From contig CM066322.1 of the NCBI GenBank assembly GCA_033807775.1, positions 17,039,001 through 17,103,000 on the forward strand: a DNA stretch of 64,000 nucleotides, given 5' to 3'. The stretch is from Saussurea involucrata. Taxonomy: Eukaryota; Streptophyta; Magnoliopsida; Asterales; Asteraceae. Below the pieces are notes generated by a model. That model saw only the letters and a list, made by a program, of their open reading frames with translations. It did no database searches and was not told the origin of the DNA. The position numbers were made by a program, and so were the translations under genes. How positions within the stretch are numbered: position 1 is the stretch's first letter; every line of letters starts with the position of its first letter. Of the stretch, positions 22,067-33,092 are shown in pieces.

Positions 22067-22073
22067 TATATAA
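22067..22073 (+). promoter_or_regulatory. TATA box of HMA gene copy 1
   Basis: TATATAA 57 bp upstream of the start codon. The same box stands before copy 2 at 63732. Native sequence upstream of it is only about 215 bp before the Copia LTR begins. Confidence 0.7.
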
Positions 22074-22129
22074 ACACCAAAACCAAAACCTCTCTCCGGC
22101 AGGCCGATAAAAGGTGGTATACGACATCG

Positions 22130-22786
22130 ATGGCAATACTCTTTTTTCGGATCATAGGGTTTCATAATTGTCAAGGTTGCATGCGAAAGGTCAGAATCGC
22201 GGTGCATAAAATTGGTGGAGTCGAATTGGTAGAACTTGATCCTGAAACTGGGAATGTGACGGTCACAACGACCACTAAACACCCTGAAGTGATCAGAGAA
22301 TCTCTCGGGCGACGAATGAAGAAAAAAGTTATCATTGTGTCACAAGAAATCGTCCCTACAAATCAAAACCCTGATCAAGTGCCTACACAGCCCACTTTCG
22401 ATCTTCAAGATTTTGGCCAGGTGTTGGATAGTGTGGAGGTCATCCATTCAAATACGATTAGGGTCAACTTCAACCACCGTGAAAACCGATCATTTGTTAG
22501 GCCGGAGTCTCGTGGCAATAATAATCCGAGTTATGGTGGTGTTGATCATATCGATGACGCTGATGTTGAGTGTGCATCTGCAAGGCCAATTACGCCACGA
22601 GTGCCACCATGGCCAGCCGTAGAACCATCGGCACCCATGATCCCGAGAGCAGAAGAAGAGGTTTATGGGTACCCACCAGAGTACTCATCAACTTCTAGCC
22701 ATGACAATTCTATTTCTTTTCTTGTGTATTCTTTTTTTCTTTTTGTAATTTTGATCTTATATGTATTTTATTGTAAATTCTTGTGA
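22130..22786 (+). CDS. Heavy-metal-associated (HMA) domain protein, copy 1
   Basis: A 218-residue frame without introns. Residues about 5-68 have the HMA fold pattern: FHNCQGCMRKVRIAVHKI with the metal-binding C-X-X-C at residues 14 and 17, then GGVELVELDPETGNVTV. The usual M before CxxC is absent. Residues 110-190 are Pro/Ser/Asn-rich and low in complexity. Residues about 195-215 are a hydrophobic segment, a likely C-terminal membrane anchor. The last four residues CKFL could also be read as a geranylgeranyl CaaX box, as in HIPP proteins, but the adjoining membrane segment makes this uncertain. HMA and HIPP proteins bind copper, zinc or cadmium as chaperones or partners. The start matches copy 2 exactly, supporting this ATG. 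The Copia insertion 280 bp upstream may alter its regulation. Confidence 0.85.
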   Translation: MAILFFRIIGFHNCQGCMRKVRIAVHKIGGVELVELDPETGNVTVTTTTKHPEVIRESLGRRMKKKVIIVSQEIVPTNQNPDQVPTQPTFDLQDFGQVLDSVEVIHSNTIRVNFNHRENRSFVRPESRGNNNPSYGGVDHIDDADVECASARPITPRVPPWPAVEPSAPMIPRAEEEVYGYPPEYSSTSSHDNSISFLVYSFFLFVILILYVFYCKFL

Positions 22787-23102
22787 GTTTTGGTCATTTT
22801 TTATTTTTAAATCTTGTTAATAATCTTTTAGTTTAAAATTAATATAATTAAATGTTAGTGTAATGGCTTCAAAATTTCCAAATATATGTAATTCCTATTA
22901 ATTTAAATATAGTTTCATAACAAATTTAACAGTTAAAGAAAAGGAAGGAAAGAAATGGAATGAAATGGTATACATCGAAAGTTAAGATGTTTAAATTATG
23001 ATATACTATTGGATTATCTTAAAGAGAGAATTTGAAGAAATTATATTTAACACAACACCGTAAGACACATGTTAACTAACTCTTTGCAATCATGTTAGCT
23101 AA
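22787..23102. other. AT-rich 3' flank of HMA copy 1
   Basis: No gene or repeat was recognised. It presumably holds the 3' UTR; AATAATCT- and AATATAATTAAA-like words near 22820-22850 could serve polyadenylation. Confidence 0.4.
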
Positions 23103-23388
23103 AGGGCTGTTTACGAAACACTTGTCCGGGTAAGCGTTTACCAAGTCACATTACCTACCGGATTGATATGGCAAGGACCAAAATCTTATCCGGTAAGAGC
23201 GAATGAAAGGACCGAGAGTCATTTCCCGGTAAGTGATGGCGACGACTCTTACCTCGGTTAGCGCTTACCCGGTGAATTGTTGCATACGAAACCGATTTGG
23301 CGGACTAAAATCTTACCCGATAAATAAGTGATAGTATTAAATTTGACTGGTAAGCGCTTACCCGAGTAAGCATTTAATAAACGACCCT
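23103..23388. mobile_element. MITE with about 34-bp terminal inverted repeats
   Basis: The left end AGGGCTGTTTACG...CCGGGTAAGCG pairs with the reverse complement of the right end, AGGGTCGTTTATT...CTCGGGTAAGCG. The 286-bp body repeats GGTAAG/CTTACC words. The target duplication is not clear, so the superfamily is unassigned. Related copies are at 21304-21594 and 15690-15775. Confidence 0.7.
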
Positions 23389-23823
23389 AAGTATTTTGAA
23401 TACGATACTTTACAAGATCACGATTTCCTAATGTCTGTCAAAATTTATGTATGCAATCTAGACATCAGCTTACATGCATTACCAAACTTTTAGCCCATCA
23501 GTTTTAGTATTCAGTCATTTTGTACTTTCTTAACCTGGGCTCTATTTATATGTGGGCCTAACTTGGGTTCCTTTAACAGGTCAACATTTCTTCAAGTCCC
23601 TCGATTAATTATATGCAAAATTAAATAATTATTTCAGTAAACTACAAGTTTGATCCCTGTGATTTATCTGTTATAACACTTTACATCTCTACAGTTTTGA
23701 AATTACAAGATATCCATTGAGGTTTACAAAAATATTAAAATTTAGTCCCTCCTTTTAACAACCGTTAAAAAAAGCCTGTTTAGTGAAAGGTATTTTGTTA
23801 TTTTCCCACTTTTATCTCATTTA

Positions 23824-23866
<43 letters not shown>

Positions 23867-23957
23867 TATATAAATACATAAAATATATTTTTGTACAAAT
23901 ATATCTTTTTTTCCAAGCCTAGTCTTTTTCCATGTTCTAAACCATACAATTCATGAG

Positions 23958-24700
23958 GGTTACAACCCCTCTCTCTCTCTCTTGTAGACAAAAAGTCCTC
24001 ATCTTCTCCATCAGAGCTATCTCTCTCTCTGTTCTCTTAACCTAGCCGCCACCACCACCATCTCGCCTCCTCCACCACCATCAGGCCCTAGTGAGTGACA
24101 TAGAAAGAGAGAGAGAGAGAGTGTCGCTGCTGCTCCGACGACCGCCACCCGCTGATACGACACCGCCGCTGCTTTGCCGCCGCTGCTTCGCCACCGCTTC
24201 TGCTTCGCCGCCGCTGGTGCTTCGCTCCCTTAGTGGCTCAAATTCCCTTTGTGGCTCTAAATCCCTGTGTGGCTCTAAACCCCTTGTGGCTTTTTTAGTC
24301 TTTGTTTCCAGGCATGAGCAGCATTTAGGAAAACACAACCAAGTAGAGTGGTTCATACCCACTTTCATCATGGAGAAAAACAACAAGTGGCACCTTCCCA
24401 CTTTTTCTCTTACCTTCCGGCTGCTTATGCAAGAAATTCAATGAATCAATTTTTTGATTGCCTTCAGTTGGAACGGTTGGGGACTTATCCTTGCGGTGGA
24501 AAGACGAGCTTACGAAGCGGCTTATCTGAGTCACTTCCGTTTTTATCTTGTCTTTAACTTTATGTTGTATTTAAGTCCTTTAATTTCTGGCGTATTACTT
24601 TGTTATGTAACGTTCCTTACTTTAATGATAGGATTGTTCCGTTCGGGTGACGGTTAGGCCGTTGCACGTTTCGTGACGCAATCTTTTTCCTTAAAAAAAA
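23958..24700 (+). mobile_element. Poly(A) retroposon with 17-bp target duplication
   Basis: ACCATACAATTCATGAG occurs at 23941-23957 and exactly again at 24701-24717. The insert between them ends in a run of nine A. These are the marks of LINE-driven retroposition. The insert begins with CT-rich sequence typical of a plant 5' UTR, has a GCC/CCG-rich part (24050-24230), three CTTTGTGGCTC-like repeats at 24230-24295, and a 3' part ending in GTTGCACGTTTCGTGACGC. It is either a 5'-truncated LINE or SINE-like unit or a processed transcript; the source is not recognised. The frame at 24091-24444 is low-complexity and not a supported gene. Confidence 0.75.
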
Positions 24701-25054
24701 ACCATACAATTCATGAGTAAGGTTTTATATATTTAATTATTATTAGAGCTTTAAACCATGACTTTAATTACTTAAGCTCCTATAAAAAAACTAAACAAAT
24801 AAGTAGATTTCACATACATGCACACACACGACTTGAAATTTAATTAACTAGAATTTCCGGTGTTACATCACATTAGAATGAGATGCATCGAGATGCACCA
24901 GATCAATTCCTTTCTAAGCCACAATTCATGTAAGAGCATTTGATTAAAAATGATCAACAATTCACATCCACTTCTCATGCTTCTCACGTTAATCTCAACT
25001 TATCATACGAAAAAAGAGGGTAAAAGTACATAGATATCTAGAGGGAGGTTCAAA

Positions 25055-25280
25055 GAAAAACCTCAAAAAAACGGAAAACTGAAGAACACCCTAGGGGCCC
25101 TTCATCTGGACGGTATGCATTTGTGCATACAGGTAAATTAAGTTGACTTTTTGGTTTTTATGCACAAGTGCATTATGCATTTGTGCATGTTACAAATTAT
25201 CTGTATGCACAAGTGCATACCGTCAAGATGAAGGGCCCCTATGGTTTCTTCAGTTATCCGTTTTTTTTTTGAGTTTTTTC
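25055..25280. repeat. Foldback element with about 80-bp arms
   Basis: Left arm 25055-25132 and right arm 25201-25280 are inverted copies with about 90% match, for example AGGGGCCCTTCATC and its complement GATGAAGGGCCCCT. The 68-bp spacer contains further small palindromes around TGCACAAGTGCA. The transcript would fold into a long hairpin suitable as a small-RNA precursor. Confidence 0.85.
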
Positions 25281-25639
25281 TATTACTTAATATTTAACGG
25301 AGTTCATAATCAAGGATGATTTCAAAACAAAGTATAAACAATAGATATGATACTTGTGGTTATTGAAGTCTAGTGACCACCTTCGTAGACGGTAATAAAC
25401 CGCAAGGACCAAAAATGTAGTTTACTCTTAGAATAATGATACTTATGGTCGGTTGGAAACATTGGCAACTAATCTAACCTAATGGCCGACACCAAGTTAA
25501 CGTTGTCGACACGTGGCATAATGTTGTAGGACTCTCTTTTCAGCTGCCAGGTAACCAACTTCAAACGAGGACACTTAACACATGGTCGAAATGCATGTGT
25601 AGGCAACCATGTCATATCTGGCCCTCAGGCAGGCCGCAA

Positions 25640-26867
25640 TAGAGGTGGCCAAAAAATCGGGTCAGACCAGGTTAAATTGAACATCGGGAAGGACCGGGCC
25701 AAAACACTATTCCAGGGCCCGGGCCGGGTCAGGCCGGGCTTGAGCATAAATATCCGGGCCCGCTTAAGCTTTTTATAAGCCCGGGCTTTCTGGTCAGGCC
25801 CTAAACCGGGCCTTCACAACAAAAATTTAAAAAAATTTATAAATGTTGTTCTAATTATCTAATACACTTAAAAATGCGTAATTGAGTCGCTCAAATATAC
25901 TTAACAATACGTTTTATTATAATTTGTTCGTTTGATTCATCACTGCCGGCCATTTTGAGCGAAAGATGGAAGAATTGAGAGATTGAGAAGTTGCGAAAAA
26001 CGAACAAGAGGTAGCGAGAAATCGAGAATTGTGAGTGAGAAATGTGTTTTTTGCGTTCTGTAATTTGTTATGTAACCCATACTAGGCATGGCAAATTGCC
26101 CCGCCCCGCCCCGAAACCCGGTCCACCCGCCCCGATCGGGGCCGGGGATTCCCCGCCAAACCGGGTACCGGGGCCGGGGATTCCCCATTTAAGAAAACCG
26201 GGGACGGGGTCGGGGCCGGGGATGGGGGTCCCCGACCCGCCCCGGACCCGGTATATATATATATATATTAAAAAAATGTATATTTTTATTAAATATATAT
26301 ATATATATATTAAAAAATGTATATTTTTATTAAATATATATATATATATATATATTAAAAAAAATTATATATTTTATTAGTAATTAAGGGTTGACCGGGG
26401 TTTGACCGGGGTTTGACCGGGGCCGGGGGAGGGTATCACAAACCGGGGCGGGGCCGGGGGAGGGTATTACAAACCGGGGCCGGGGCCGGGGATGGGGGTC
26501 CCCGCCCCATACCCGCCCCGTTGCCATGCCTAACCCATACACCAACTTTCCTATTTATAGTGTTGAGGAACCATTAAAAACCAAAAAAAGGGTCAAAAAT
26601 CATGTAAAACGGTCATATAGTCGTTATATAACGGTCAGATTTTCAAATTCGAAACGGGTCGGGTCGGGCCGGGCTTGGGTCCAGGCCCCAATCGGGCTTC
26701 GGCCCATGCCGGGCTGGCGAAACTTCCAAATACTAGGCTTAGTTGGGCCCGGCGGGCCGAGGTCCGGGCTTTGAGCGGGTCGGGTCGGGCCAGGCCAGGC
26801 TTTATGCGGGCTGGGCTTCGGGCTTCTAGCGGGCCGGGTCGGATTCGGGCCTGTTTGGCCATCTCTA
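25640..26867. mobile_element. Non-autonomous hAT element with 8-bp target duplication
   Basis: Ends TAGAGGTGGCCAAA and TTTGGCCATCTCTA are inverted repeats, and GGCCGCAA flanks both sides exactly (25632-25639 and 26868-26875). The body is rich in CGGGCCGGG words, a common look for this plant hAT group. No transposase frame is present. A second hAT element is nested at 26083. Confidence 0.88.
26083..26532. mobile_element. Nested hAT MITE with GC-rich arms and TA-rich core
   Basis: Ends TAGGCATGGCAA and TTGCCATGCCTA, with the target duplication ACCCATAC at 26075-26082 and 26533-26540. The outer 140-170 bp on each side are CCCCGG-rich; the centre (26253-26390) alternates TA runs and poly-A/T. 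A relative with the same GC-AT-GC layout appears at about 62800-63361. Confidence 0.88.
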
Positions 26868-26885
26868 GGCCGCAATGTGGGTTTT

Positions 26886-28656
26886 TGTAACACCCTAAAA
26901 TCAGGGCAAATTTTAAACCTCAATTTATAACAAGTTATGATAGAATAACATCCAAAACTTTTATATAAGGAGAGAATTAACCAAGAGGAGTTATAATTAC
27001 AAATACTGAATCCTTCAAATAACCTATTAATCTAATCATGTCACTATAATTAGATTAACTAAGTTATCTAAGCAATCCATCAAAATCTCCTTTCGTTAGT
27101 TGACTTCTCTGTTATCCCAAAACGCTCGTCCCACATCCCTTTACTTTCCCGAGCTAGTACCTGGTAAGAAAACATCATTTGAAACGATTAGGCTAACGCC
27201 TAGTGAGAACATTCGGTTTCAAAATAATATTTGTATGAATCAATGTAAACAAGGCATAACAAACCTGGTTTACTCTTTTTCTTACCATACGCATAACCAT
27301 CTTTCAATAACGGGGTTAAACCCGATTACATGACTACGACCTGACACTAAGTCAGTCATTTCTCATGTTCCAATTCCATGACTACGACCTGACCCTAAGT
27401 CAGTCATTTCTCATGGTCCAGAGCCGCACTACGAATCTCAACGGATTCTAGATAAATGCTCATATCCAAGAAATCGCAATATTCACATGCCCATTTCTTG
27501 GAAAGGAAGTAGAGATTACAATCACTCATGTCAATCTCTTTTTCTTCCTTAGAAATCGGGAATTCCGAATAAATCTACGTCTATTCCACGATTTCCCAAA
27601 CACTAGGCCTATGGATCCATTACCCTCAAAATAGATTCCTCATAGCAATCGCTATGAGGAAATCACATTTATACCATATATACTACACACTTACTTAGTA
27701 TCAAACTAAAGCAACCTTTAAGCCTAACACACTACCATCCAACAGTACGTATGTTCAAGCTACTAGGATTATATTTCAGTTCCTAAATCATACTCTTCCA
27801 GAAGTTAACAAAACTTAAAGTTACTGAGTACTCAAAAGTGACCGGATAACAAAAGTGTCCGGACACTTCATACTGTCCGGATACCACAACTTTCCGGATA
27901 GTACAACTTTCCGGTTACTTCACTAATCCGGATGACATCCGGAAACCAAGGTAATCCGGATACCATCCGGAAACCAATTTTATCCGGAAAATATAAGAAA
28001 CTTAAGACTTACCGGATACTTTGCCTTGTCCAGAAACCTTCATACAGAGGTTTCCGGATACTTTCATTTTACCCGGAAACCACGACCTGCAACTTAGAAA
28101 TTCATCCTAAAACCATATCTGTTCCATTCAGCTTGTTTTAAACACAACCATACAGTCCCAAAACAGTTTATACACATGTCTTAACATTTAATTTGACAGA
28201 AAACAAGGTTTTAAGCAAAAATGAATGAACTCGCCTTTAAAGAAGAAAAACCCACTTTACTTGCACAATCTGATTCCAGAAGAAAACAGCACCTAAATGA
28301 ATTCAGATTAAGTTATAGATACTTTCTTACTACTGGAATCAAACTTACAAAAAAAATCCTTTATACACATACCAAGATTTTAGCTTAATCTCTTCCTTTT
28401 CTTTCTTTCTTCTTTCTCTCTTCTTTCTCTCTTTCTCTCAACCGACTCAGCCAAGAATAAATCAGATATTTTCCAAATAACCCCATCTTATCTAATCCAC
28501 TTTCTAAAAATGACCAATTACACCCCTCAAGTACCAAACTTCCCAAAAATAGCAATAAGCTTTGGTCACTTGAATTTTTAACACCAATGAATTTTATAAA
28601 TACAAATAACCCCTATTCATATTACATAATATAATAGAAAAATTCGAGATGTTACA
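26886..28656 (-). mobile_element. Solo LTR of a LARD-like Gypsy element
   Basis: Starts TGTAACACCC and ends GATGTTACA, with the target duplication GTTTT at 26881-26885 and 28657-28661, so it is a complete solo LTR left by recombination. Reverse orientation is inferred from shared blocks: read on the minus strand, it has CTCACTAGG...TTAGCC followed by ACCAGGTA near 27160-27220, as in the LARD LTRs. It also has a tandem pair of about 60 bp at 27330-27420 and a CCTCATAGC/GCTATGAGG hairpin at 27638-27659. Confidence 0.88.
27840..28090 (-). repeat. TCCGGA motif array in solo LTR
   Basis: More than ten TCCGGA or ACCGGA/TTCCGG motifs in 250 bp, unevenly spaced by 12-40 bp. The position is about one third into the LTR, as in LARD-1 and LARD-2. 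Confidence 0.8.
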
Positions 28657-28834
28657 GTTTTCTCGTACTAAAGGTTGGGCTTATTTAAGTATATATTTTT
28701 ATCATTTTAAAAAGCAAACAAATTTATTAAAAACTAAAAAAAGTATATAAACAACATCAAAAGTTTTTGCAATCTGTAGAACCATTCTGAAAACAAGTAA
28801 ACAAATCTATGTATATTTAGGTGTATGATGTTTA

Positions 28835-29104
28835 TGTAACAACCGGGTTTCCTATGGCAAGTATGGAAGTTTAGTGTCTTTTGTCTAAAGAATGAAAGTA
28901 TAATTGGAGGGTCAAAATGGAAATTGGTGGGAAGGTATAAAAAGGCTCAATTCCCTAGGGTTAGCAAATTCTTCATTTCTTCTTTGTGGTGTTGACGGCT
29001 AGAGAAGGAAAGAGAGGAAGAAAAGAGGTTTTTGGGAAAGAAATCAAAGAAGAGAAGGAATCAGTAAAGTAATTCTTATGACTTGTTAATTTGATGTTTC
29101 TTTC
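28835..29104 (+). repeat. LARD-2 5' LTR, segment 1
   Basis: Matches 58209-58478 of the 3' LTR. Interrupted at 29104 by element A with target duplication CTTTC. Confidence 0.9.
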
Positions 29105-29959
29105 TGTTGGTTCCCGTTTTGCTTATACAAGATTATCAGATCTATGAGTTCGAGTATATGTTTGATGCGGAAGCGTATTTGAAGAACTAACAGATATGTT
29201 TGATAGATTTTGAACACACAATATCAAATAAACAGTGAAAAGAACAGATTTATAGTACAAAGACCCACTGTATTTAATATATCAAGAACACTTAGAACAG
29301 ATTTGACGCTAATTGTGTGCAAGTGTTTTGTGTAAACTGGTAAAGTGTTAAAACAGTGTTAGGAAGAACTAAACATTAGTCTTCCTTTTATACTACTCTA
29401 AGGGGACCATAAAGCATGAGCTACTGTTTAGAATGGATGGCATGAATAGTTGAACAGACGGCATGAACAGTTGAACGTGCTGTATTGCATTTAATGTCGC
29501 AGACGTCTATTATGTACTAAGCCCTATTGAGTCCACTCATAGTTTGACACGTTGAAGTTGGACAGGGCACGTTGCCATGCAAGTTGATGAACAGGTCAGG
29601 AACAGTAGCAAGATATTATAAATATCTTCCAAGTCTTTAGAGAGGACCACAGAGGCTCTGTAAGGTGTTACAGAGGTTCTGCGGTCTGGTCCTTTGTAGA
29701 GTAGTCTTCAATGGGTTCCTTGTCTTCTGAAGTTGTCTGCAGAGGCTCTGTTATTGGTGACAGAGGTTCTGAGGTCTTGATCTTCTGTAGCGTTCTTCTG
29801 TAGTTTCTTCGGTCTTTGATTACTCTTGATCAAACTTCCTTTGTTTCTTCTGTGATGCGCGGCAGAGCTTCTGTTGTATTCAGCAGAGCTTCTGTGGAAG
29901 TTCTTCTGTACTTGGCCATTTTTCAATACTTCTAATATTTTAGAATATTGGAGCTAACA
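29105..29959 (-). repeat. Element A 3' LTR
   Basis: On the minus strand it reads TGTTAGCTCC...GGGAACCAACA. It is rich in CTCTG and TTCTGT words, which also run through the adjoining ORF. Confidence 0.92.
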
Positions 29960-29973
29960 ATCTCCCCCTAAGT
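29960..29973 (-). other. Element A polypurine tract
   Basis: The reverse complement reads TTAGGGGGAGATT directly before the LTR TG. Confidence 0.85.
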
Positions 29974-30285
29974 ATTGAAAAAATAAAAATTTGACTTTTT
30001 GAATTTTAGGCTAAGTTAAGATAGACAGAGGTTAAACAATACCTCAAAAAAATTCTTTCATTTGGAATTTATGCCAGAGGCATTTACATTTGAGTACAAT
30101 GAAAGATAAACTAAAAAATGGTTTGCAGAGATTGGTTGTTTGAGAATCAGATTTTGGCGTCTTTGAAATCGTTGTAGCTTCTGTTGTCTCTTCCGACTTC
30201 TCTGATCTCTTTGTAGAAACTGATGCAGAGTTCTCTTAAGCGGATTGTAGCATCAATCTCTCTGATGAAGGTATCTGCAGCATCT

Positions 30286-31551
30286 CTATGTAGTTTTTGC
30301 AGAAGCAGCCTCTGTTGTTTCCTTTGTTCTCTCCCCCTCAGGATGACCAGATGCACGATCATCAGGATCATCCTGCCTTCTTTTAGCAGCAACTTCTGTT
30401 CTGCAGGTATCTTGAGCTGCTTGCCTTGCTGCTTGTTTCTTCATTGTTTCAAGGTAGATTGCGATCGAAGTTTTGAAGGCTTTGGTCGCACTTTTCTCGA
30501 ATTCTGCAGCGGTTGTTTTGGCAATGTCAGTGGCAGAGGCGGTGGCAGCAGCAGTAGAAGCTTCTGTATTTGACTTTATTTCTGCAAGGGCTGCTTTAAC
30601 CTCTATGGATAAGGTATCCACTTTGGTATTTAATCATGTAAGCGCACCTGAAGTTGAATCTGTAAACGTTTTGAATGAGCTTTGCAACTTATTCAATGTT
30701 TGAGTTACAGAGGTTACAAAGACTTGGAACTCATTCTTCGTAACATGTTCCTCTTGGGTAACCTCTGAAGGAACAACCCCTTCTCCAGAGTGAGTCCCTG
30801 TTCCTGGGACACCTTCTTTCATTCCTGTTTGAACGTTGAGAATGGAAGAATTTCCTTCTGATCTTCGAGAAGAAACAAGAGTTTCAATCTCTACAGAAGT
30901 TCTATGAAGAACAGTGTCCAAATCCACTCCAGAGGTGGGTATCGGAATGTCCTTCTGTTGACTCGGAGACTTGTCTAGAGTCTCTTCGTCTTTGTGCTCA
31001 CTACTTCTCTCTGAAAGAAGTTTTGGCCCTATATTGTGCGTGGCAGAGGAAACGAATTCCTCTGTTGGGTGTTCTAGTGTGATCTGGGGCGATTGATCAC
31101 GAACTATAGGTGAGTCTCTTTGAGGAGACTCCCTAGGAATGGATTCCCCGGTTTCTGTGGGCGCAGAAGTCGAAAGAGTGACTTCTGGCTGTTTGGTTTG
31201 GATAGGGGTCGAGTTGTGCGACTCTTTTTCAATAACTCCTTCTGCAGCTAGACCTGCGGAGTTAGATGTGTGGATTGCACTGGGAGGGGGTGAGGGATGT
31301 GTGCCTTCTTCATCTTCGGCATCTTTTTCTTTTTCATTTTCTTTTCTTCCAGACATTTCTACCCTATCCTCTAACCTATTTTCTTTAAATTTACCTATTT
31401 GGACCTCTTCTTCTGCAGTCTCTTGTCTTGGCAGAAGTGAATCAAGACCCTCTGTGATTTTTGGGTTTGCAGAGGTCTGTAGCATTGTGTGAGTACGAGA
31501 TACCAACCTATTTTTCTTTTTGATCGGCGAATGTGATCTCTTCTGTCGCAT
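30286..31551 (-). pseudogene. Element A 3' ORF (env-like position), one internal stop
   Basis: An ATG at 31551 opens a frame of 421 codons interrupted only by TGA at 30636-30634, which could come from CGA by a C-to-T change. The N-terminus is basic (about residues 1-15). Residues 40-230 are acidic and Ser/Thr/Pro/Glu-rich, suggesting disorder. Residues 260-400 are Ala/Lys/Glu-rich with coiled-coil character. No signal peptide or clear membrane segment. It lies between the lost pol and the 3' LTR, where SIRE-type Copia elements carry an extra ORF sometimes called env-like. No similarity to a defined domain is recognised, so the function is unknown. Confidence 0.6.
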
Positions 31552-32126
31552 TCTTAGCTCCCCCTTGACTTATAAATCTTTGTAGATTCAGCAAGGTCTC
31601 CTTTTTCGCTCCCCTTTGATCTAACAACCTCTGTAGATTAAGTATCTTCTTCTGCTCCCCCTTGACCTATGCTTGGTTCAGAATAAGATAAGTTGTGCAC
31701 AGAACATAGGTCAAGATTATCAGAGGTTCTGTAGAGGTCGTCAGAGATTCTGAGCAGACCTTACAGAAGCTCTGTGATATCAAGAACTATTGAAGATTTA
31801 AGAATTTACATACTGTTGGTGCAAGTGTACCACATCTCTATATATTTATATATATTTATTTTGATGATTACAAACACACCGTATTATTGTTTATCTAACA
31901 ATTTAATCCAAGTGTGCAGTTGTTGAAGAACACGAAGATTTAATCTGAAGGGTTCAAAGACGGAAGTGTTTACGTCGTCATTATTGTTTATAACTAATAA
32001 TGATAAACACCCTAAAATAATATACCACTTGGATATTTCTAAAAACCTTAAATAATTTATTTAAATAAGTTTATTGAGAAGATCCAGCAGATTTGGTTGC
32101 GTCCTGGAAAGTCCTTTTTCTGACGG

Positions 32127-32383
32127 CGGTATACCGCGGCGGTACAGCCGGTATACCGCGGGTACACTACGGCCGGTATACCGCGGCTGTTCAGCCGGTA
32201 TACCGCGGCAGGCTCGGTGTACAATTCTGATTGGTTGAAAGTTACTTTTCCTGACGGCGGTATACCGCGAGTCCCAGCCGGTATACCGCGGGTACGTAAT
32301 TCCTGTCAACTTTGCATGTAGCCGTTGGTGTGTCAGTTACTTTTTCTGACGGCGGTATACCGCGTGCTTTTGGCGGTATACCG
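32127..32383 (+). promoter_or_regulatory. Eight-copy CGGTATACCG palindrome array (left LTR)
   Basis: The perfect 10-bp palindrome CGGTATACCG, usually followed by CG, starts at 32127, 32149, 32174, 32196, 32258, 32279, 32353 and 32374. Copies fall in four pairs 21-22 bp apart, about two helical turns. Three pairs begin after TTTTCTGACGG or TTTTCCTGACGG. The array ends 30 bp before a TATA box, so it may be an upstream promoter element bound by a dimeric factor; that role is inferred. The same array recurs at 35190-35446. Confidence 0.85.
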
Positions 32384-32413
32384 CGCCTCATGTTTCCGTT
32401 GGAGCTTCCTTGG

Positions 32414-32420
32414 TATAAAA
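32414..32420 (+). promoter_or_regulatory. TATA box of element B LTR
   Basis: TATAAAA 31 bp after the last palindrome; likely transcription start near 32445. The equivalent in the right LTR is 35477-35483. Confidence 0.75.
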
Positions 32421-33024
32421 GAAGATGCTGGTGATAAAGACCAAAATACAAAAAGTAACAAGCAGCATTCAAACTCTCAACTCTCAGCTCTCTCATTTAT
32501 ATATATATATATTTTATAAAACATTTTTTATAAAATATCCAAGTGTGAGATATTATACAAGAGTGATTACCCATTGTGAGTTATACTCCTCTTGTAAGTA
32601 TTTGAATAACGGGTGTGTGATCCTGTTTATCTCATAGCAGAGGCTTGAGAAACTATTACAAATTCCTTTGTATTTGGTTTGTGTTCTACCGTAAAGAATA
32701 CATTTATTGGATCGTGTCGAGAAGTGTCTCGGCTGCTGGTTTATCACAGTTGGTGGTAAATCAGTAAATCTCTGTGTCAAGTATCTCTATCCCTTATCTC
32801 TTTATTTATTCCGCTGTGCTTTATTATATTTGTTTATATAAACTGCTTTGCATTTATATTTATTTATATAATCTCTGTGTATTTGTTTATATTTACACTC
32901 TTCTTTATTATTTGTATACTCTGATTTATTTTTACTGTTTCAGTACTGTATTTATTTATAAAAGAATTTTTGAAAGTAAAAGATTTTAAATACAACCTTA
33001 CCCCCCCTTAGGTTGTCTAACATT

Positions 33025-33036
33025 TGGTATCAGAGC
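33025..33036 (+). other. Element B primer-binding site
   Basis: TGGTATCAGAGC two bases after the LTR; complementary to initiator tRNA-Met. Confidence 0.92.
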
Positions 33037-33092
33037 AGGGCTTTCAAAAATTATCTGTTTAAATTTTTAAAGTTATTTCTTTAATTCTTGTT

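Larger units (their letters stand above)
23636..25426. repeat. Region bounded by degenerate inverted repeats (old DNA transposon?)
   Basis: AGTAAACTACAAG...GATCCCTGTG at the left matches the reverse complement of the right border, AGTAAACTACATT...GGTCCTTGCG, over about 32 bp with eight or so mismatches. No transposase is seen. It encloses the retroposon at 23958 and the foldback at 25055. No target duplication was found, so the element is tentative. A TA microsatellite lies at 23827-23877. Confidence 0.4.
31814..33022 (+). repeat. Element B 5' LTR
   Basis: TGTTGGTGCAAG...TTGTCTAACA. Contains an eight-copy palindrome array at 32127-32383, TATA box at 32414, TA run near 32500 and a T-rich U5 part. 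Confidence 0.95.

Noticed and set aside
24091..24444. 117-codon Ser/Pro-rich frame in the retroposon
   Set aside because: Low complexity from GCC/CTT repeats, equally open on the other strand; no homologue pattern recognised.
26042..26923. Pro/Gly/Arg-rich frames on both strands
   Set aside because: Produced by the CCGGG repeats of the hAT elements.
32061..32496. Minus-strand frames with RGIP repeats in element B LTRs
   Set aside because: They translate the palindrome array; present in LTRs only.
32774..32989. 71-codon Tyr/Leu-rich plus-strand frame, repeated at 35835-36050
   Set aside because: AT-rich U5 sequence; membrane-like look is compositional.
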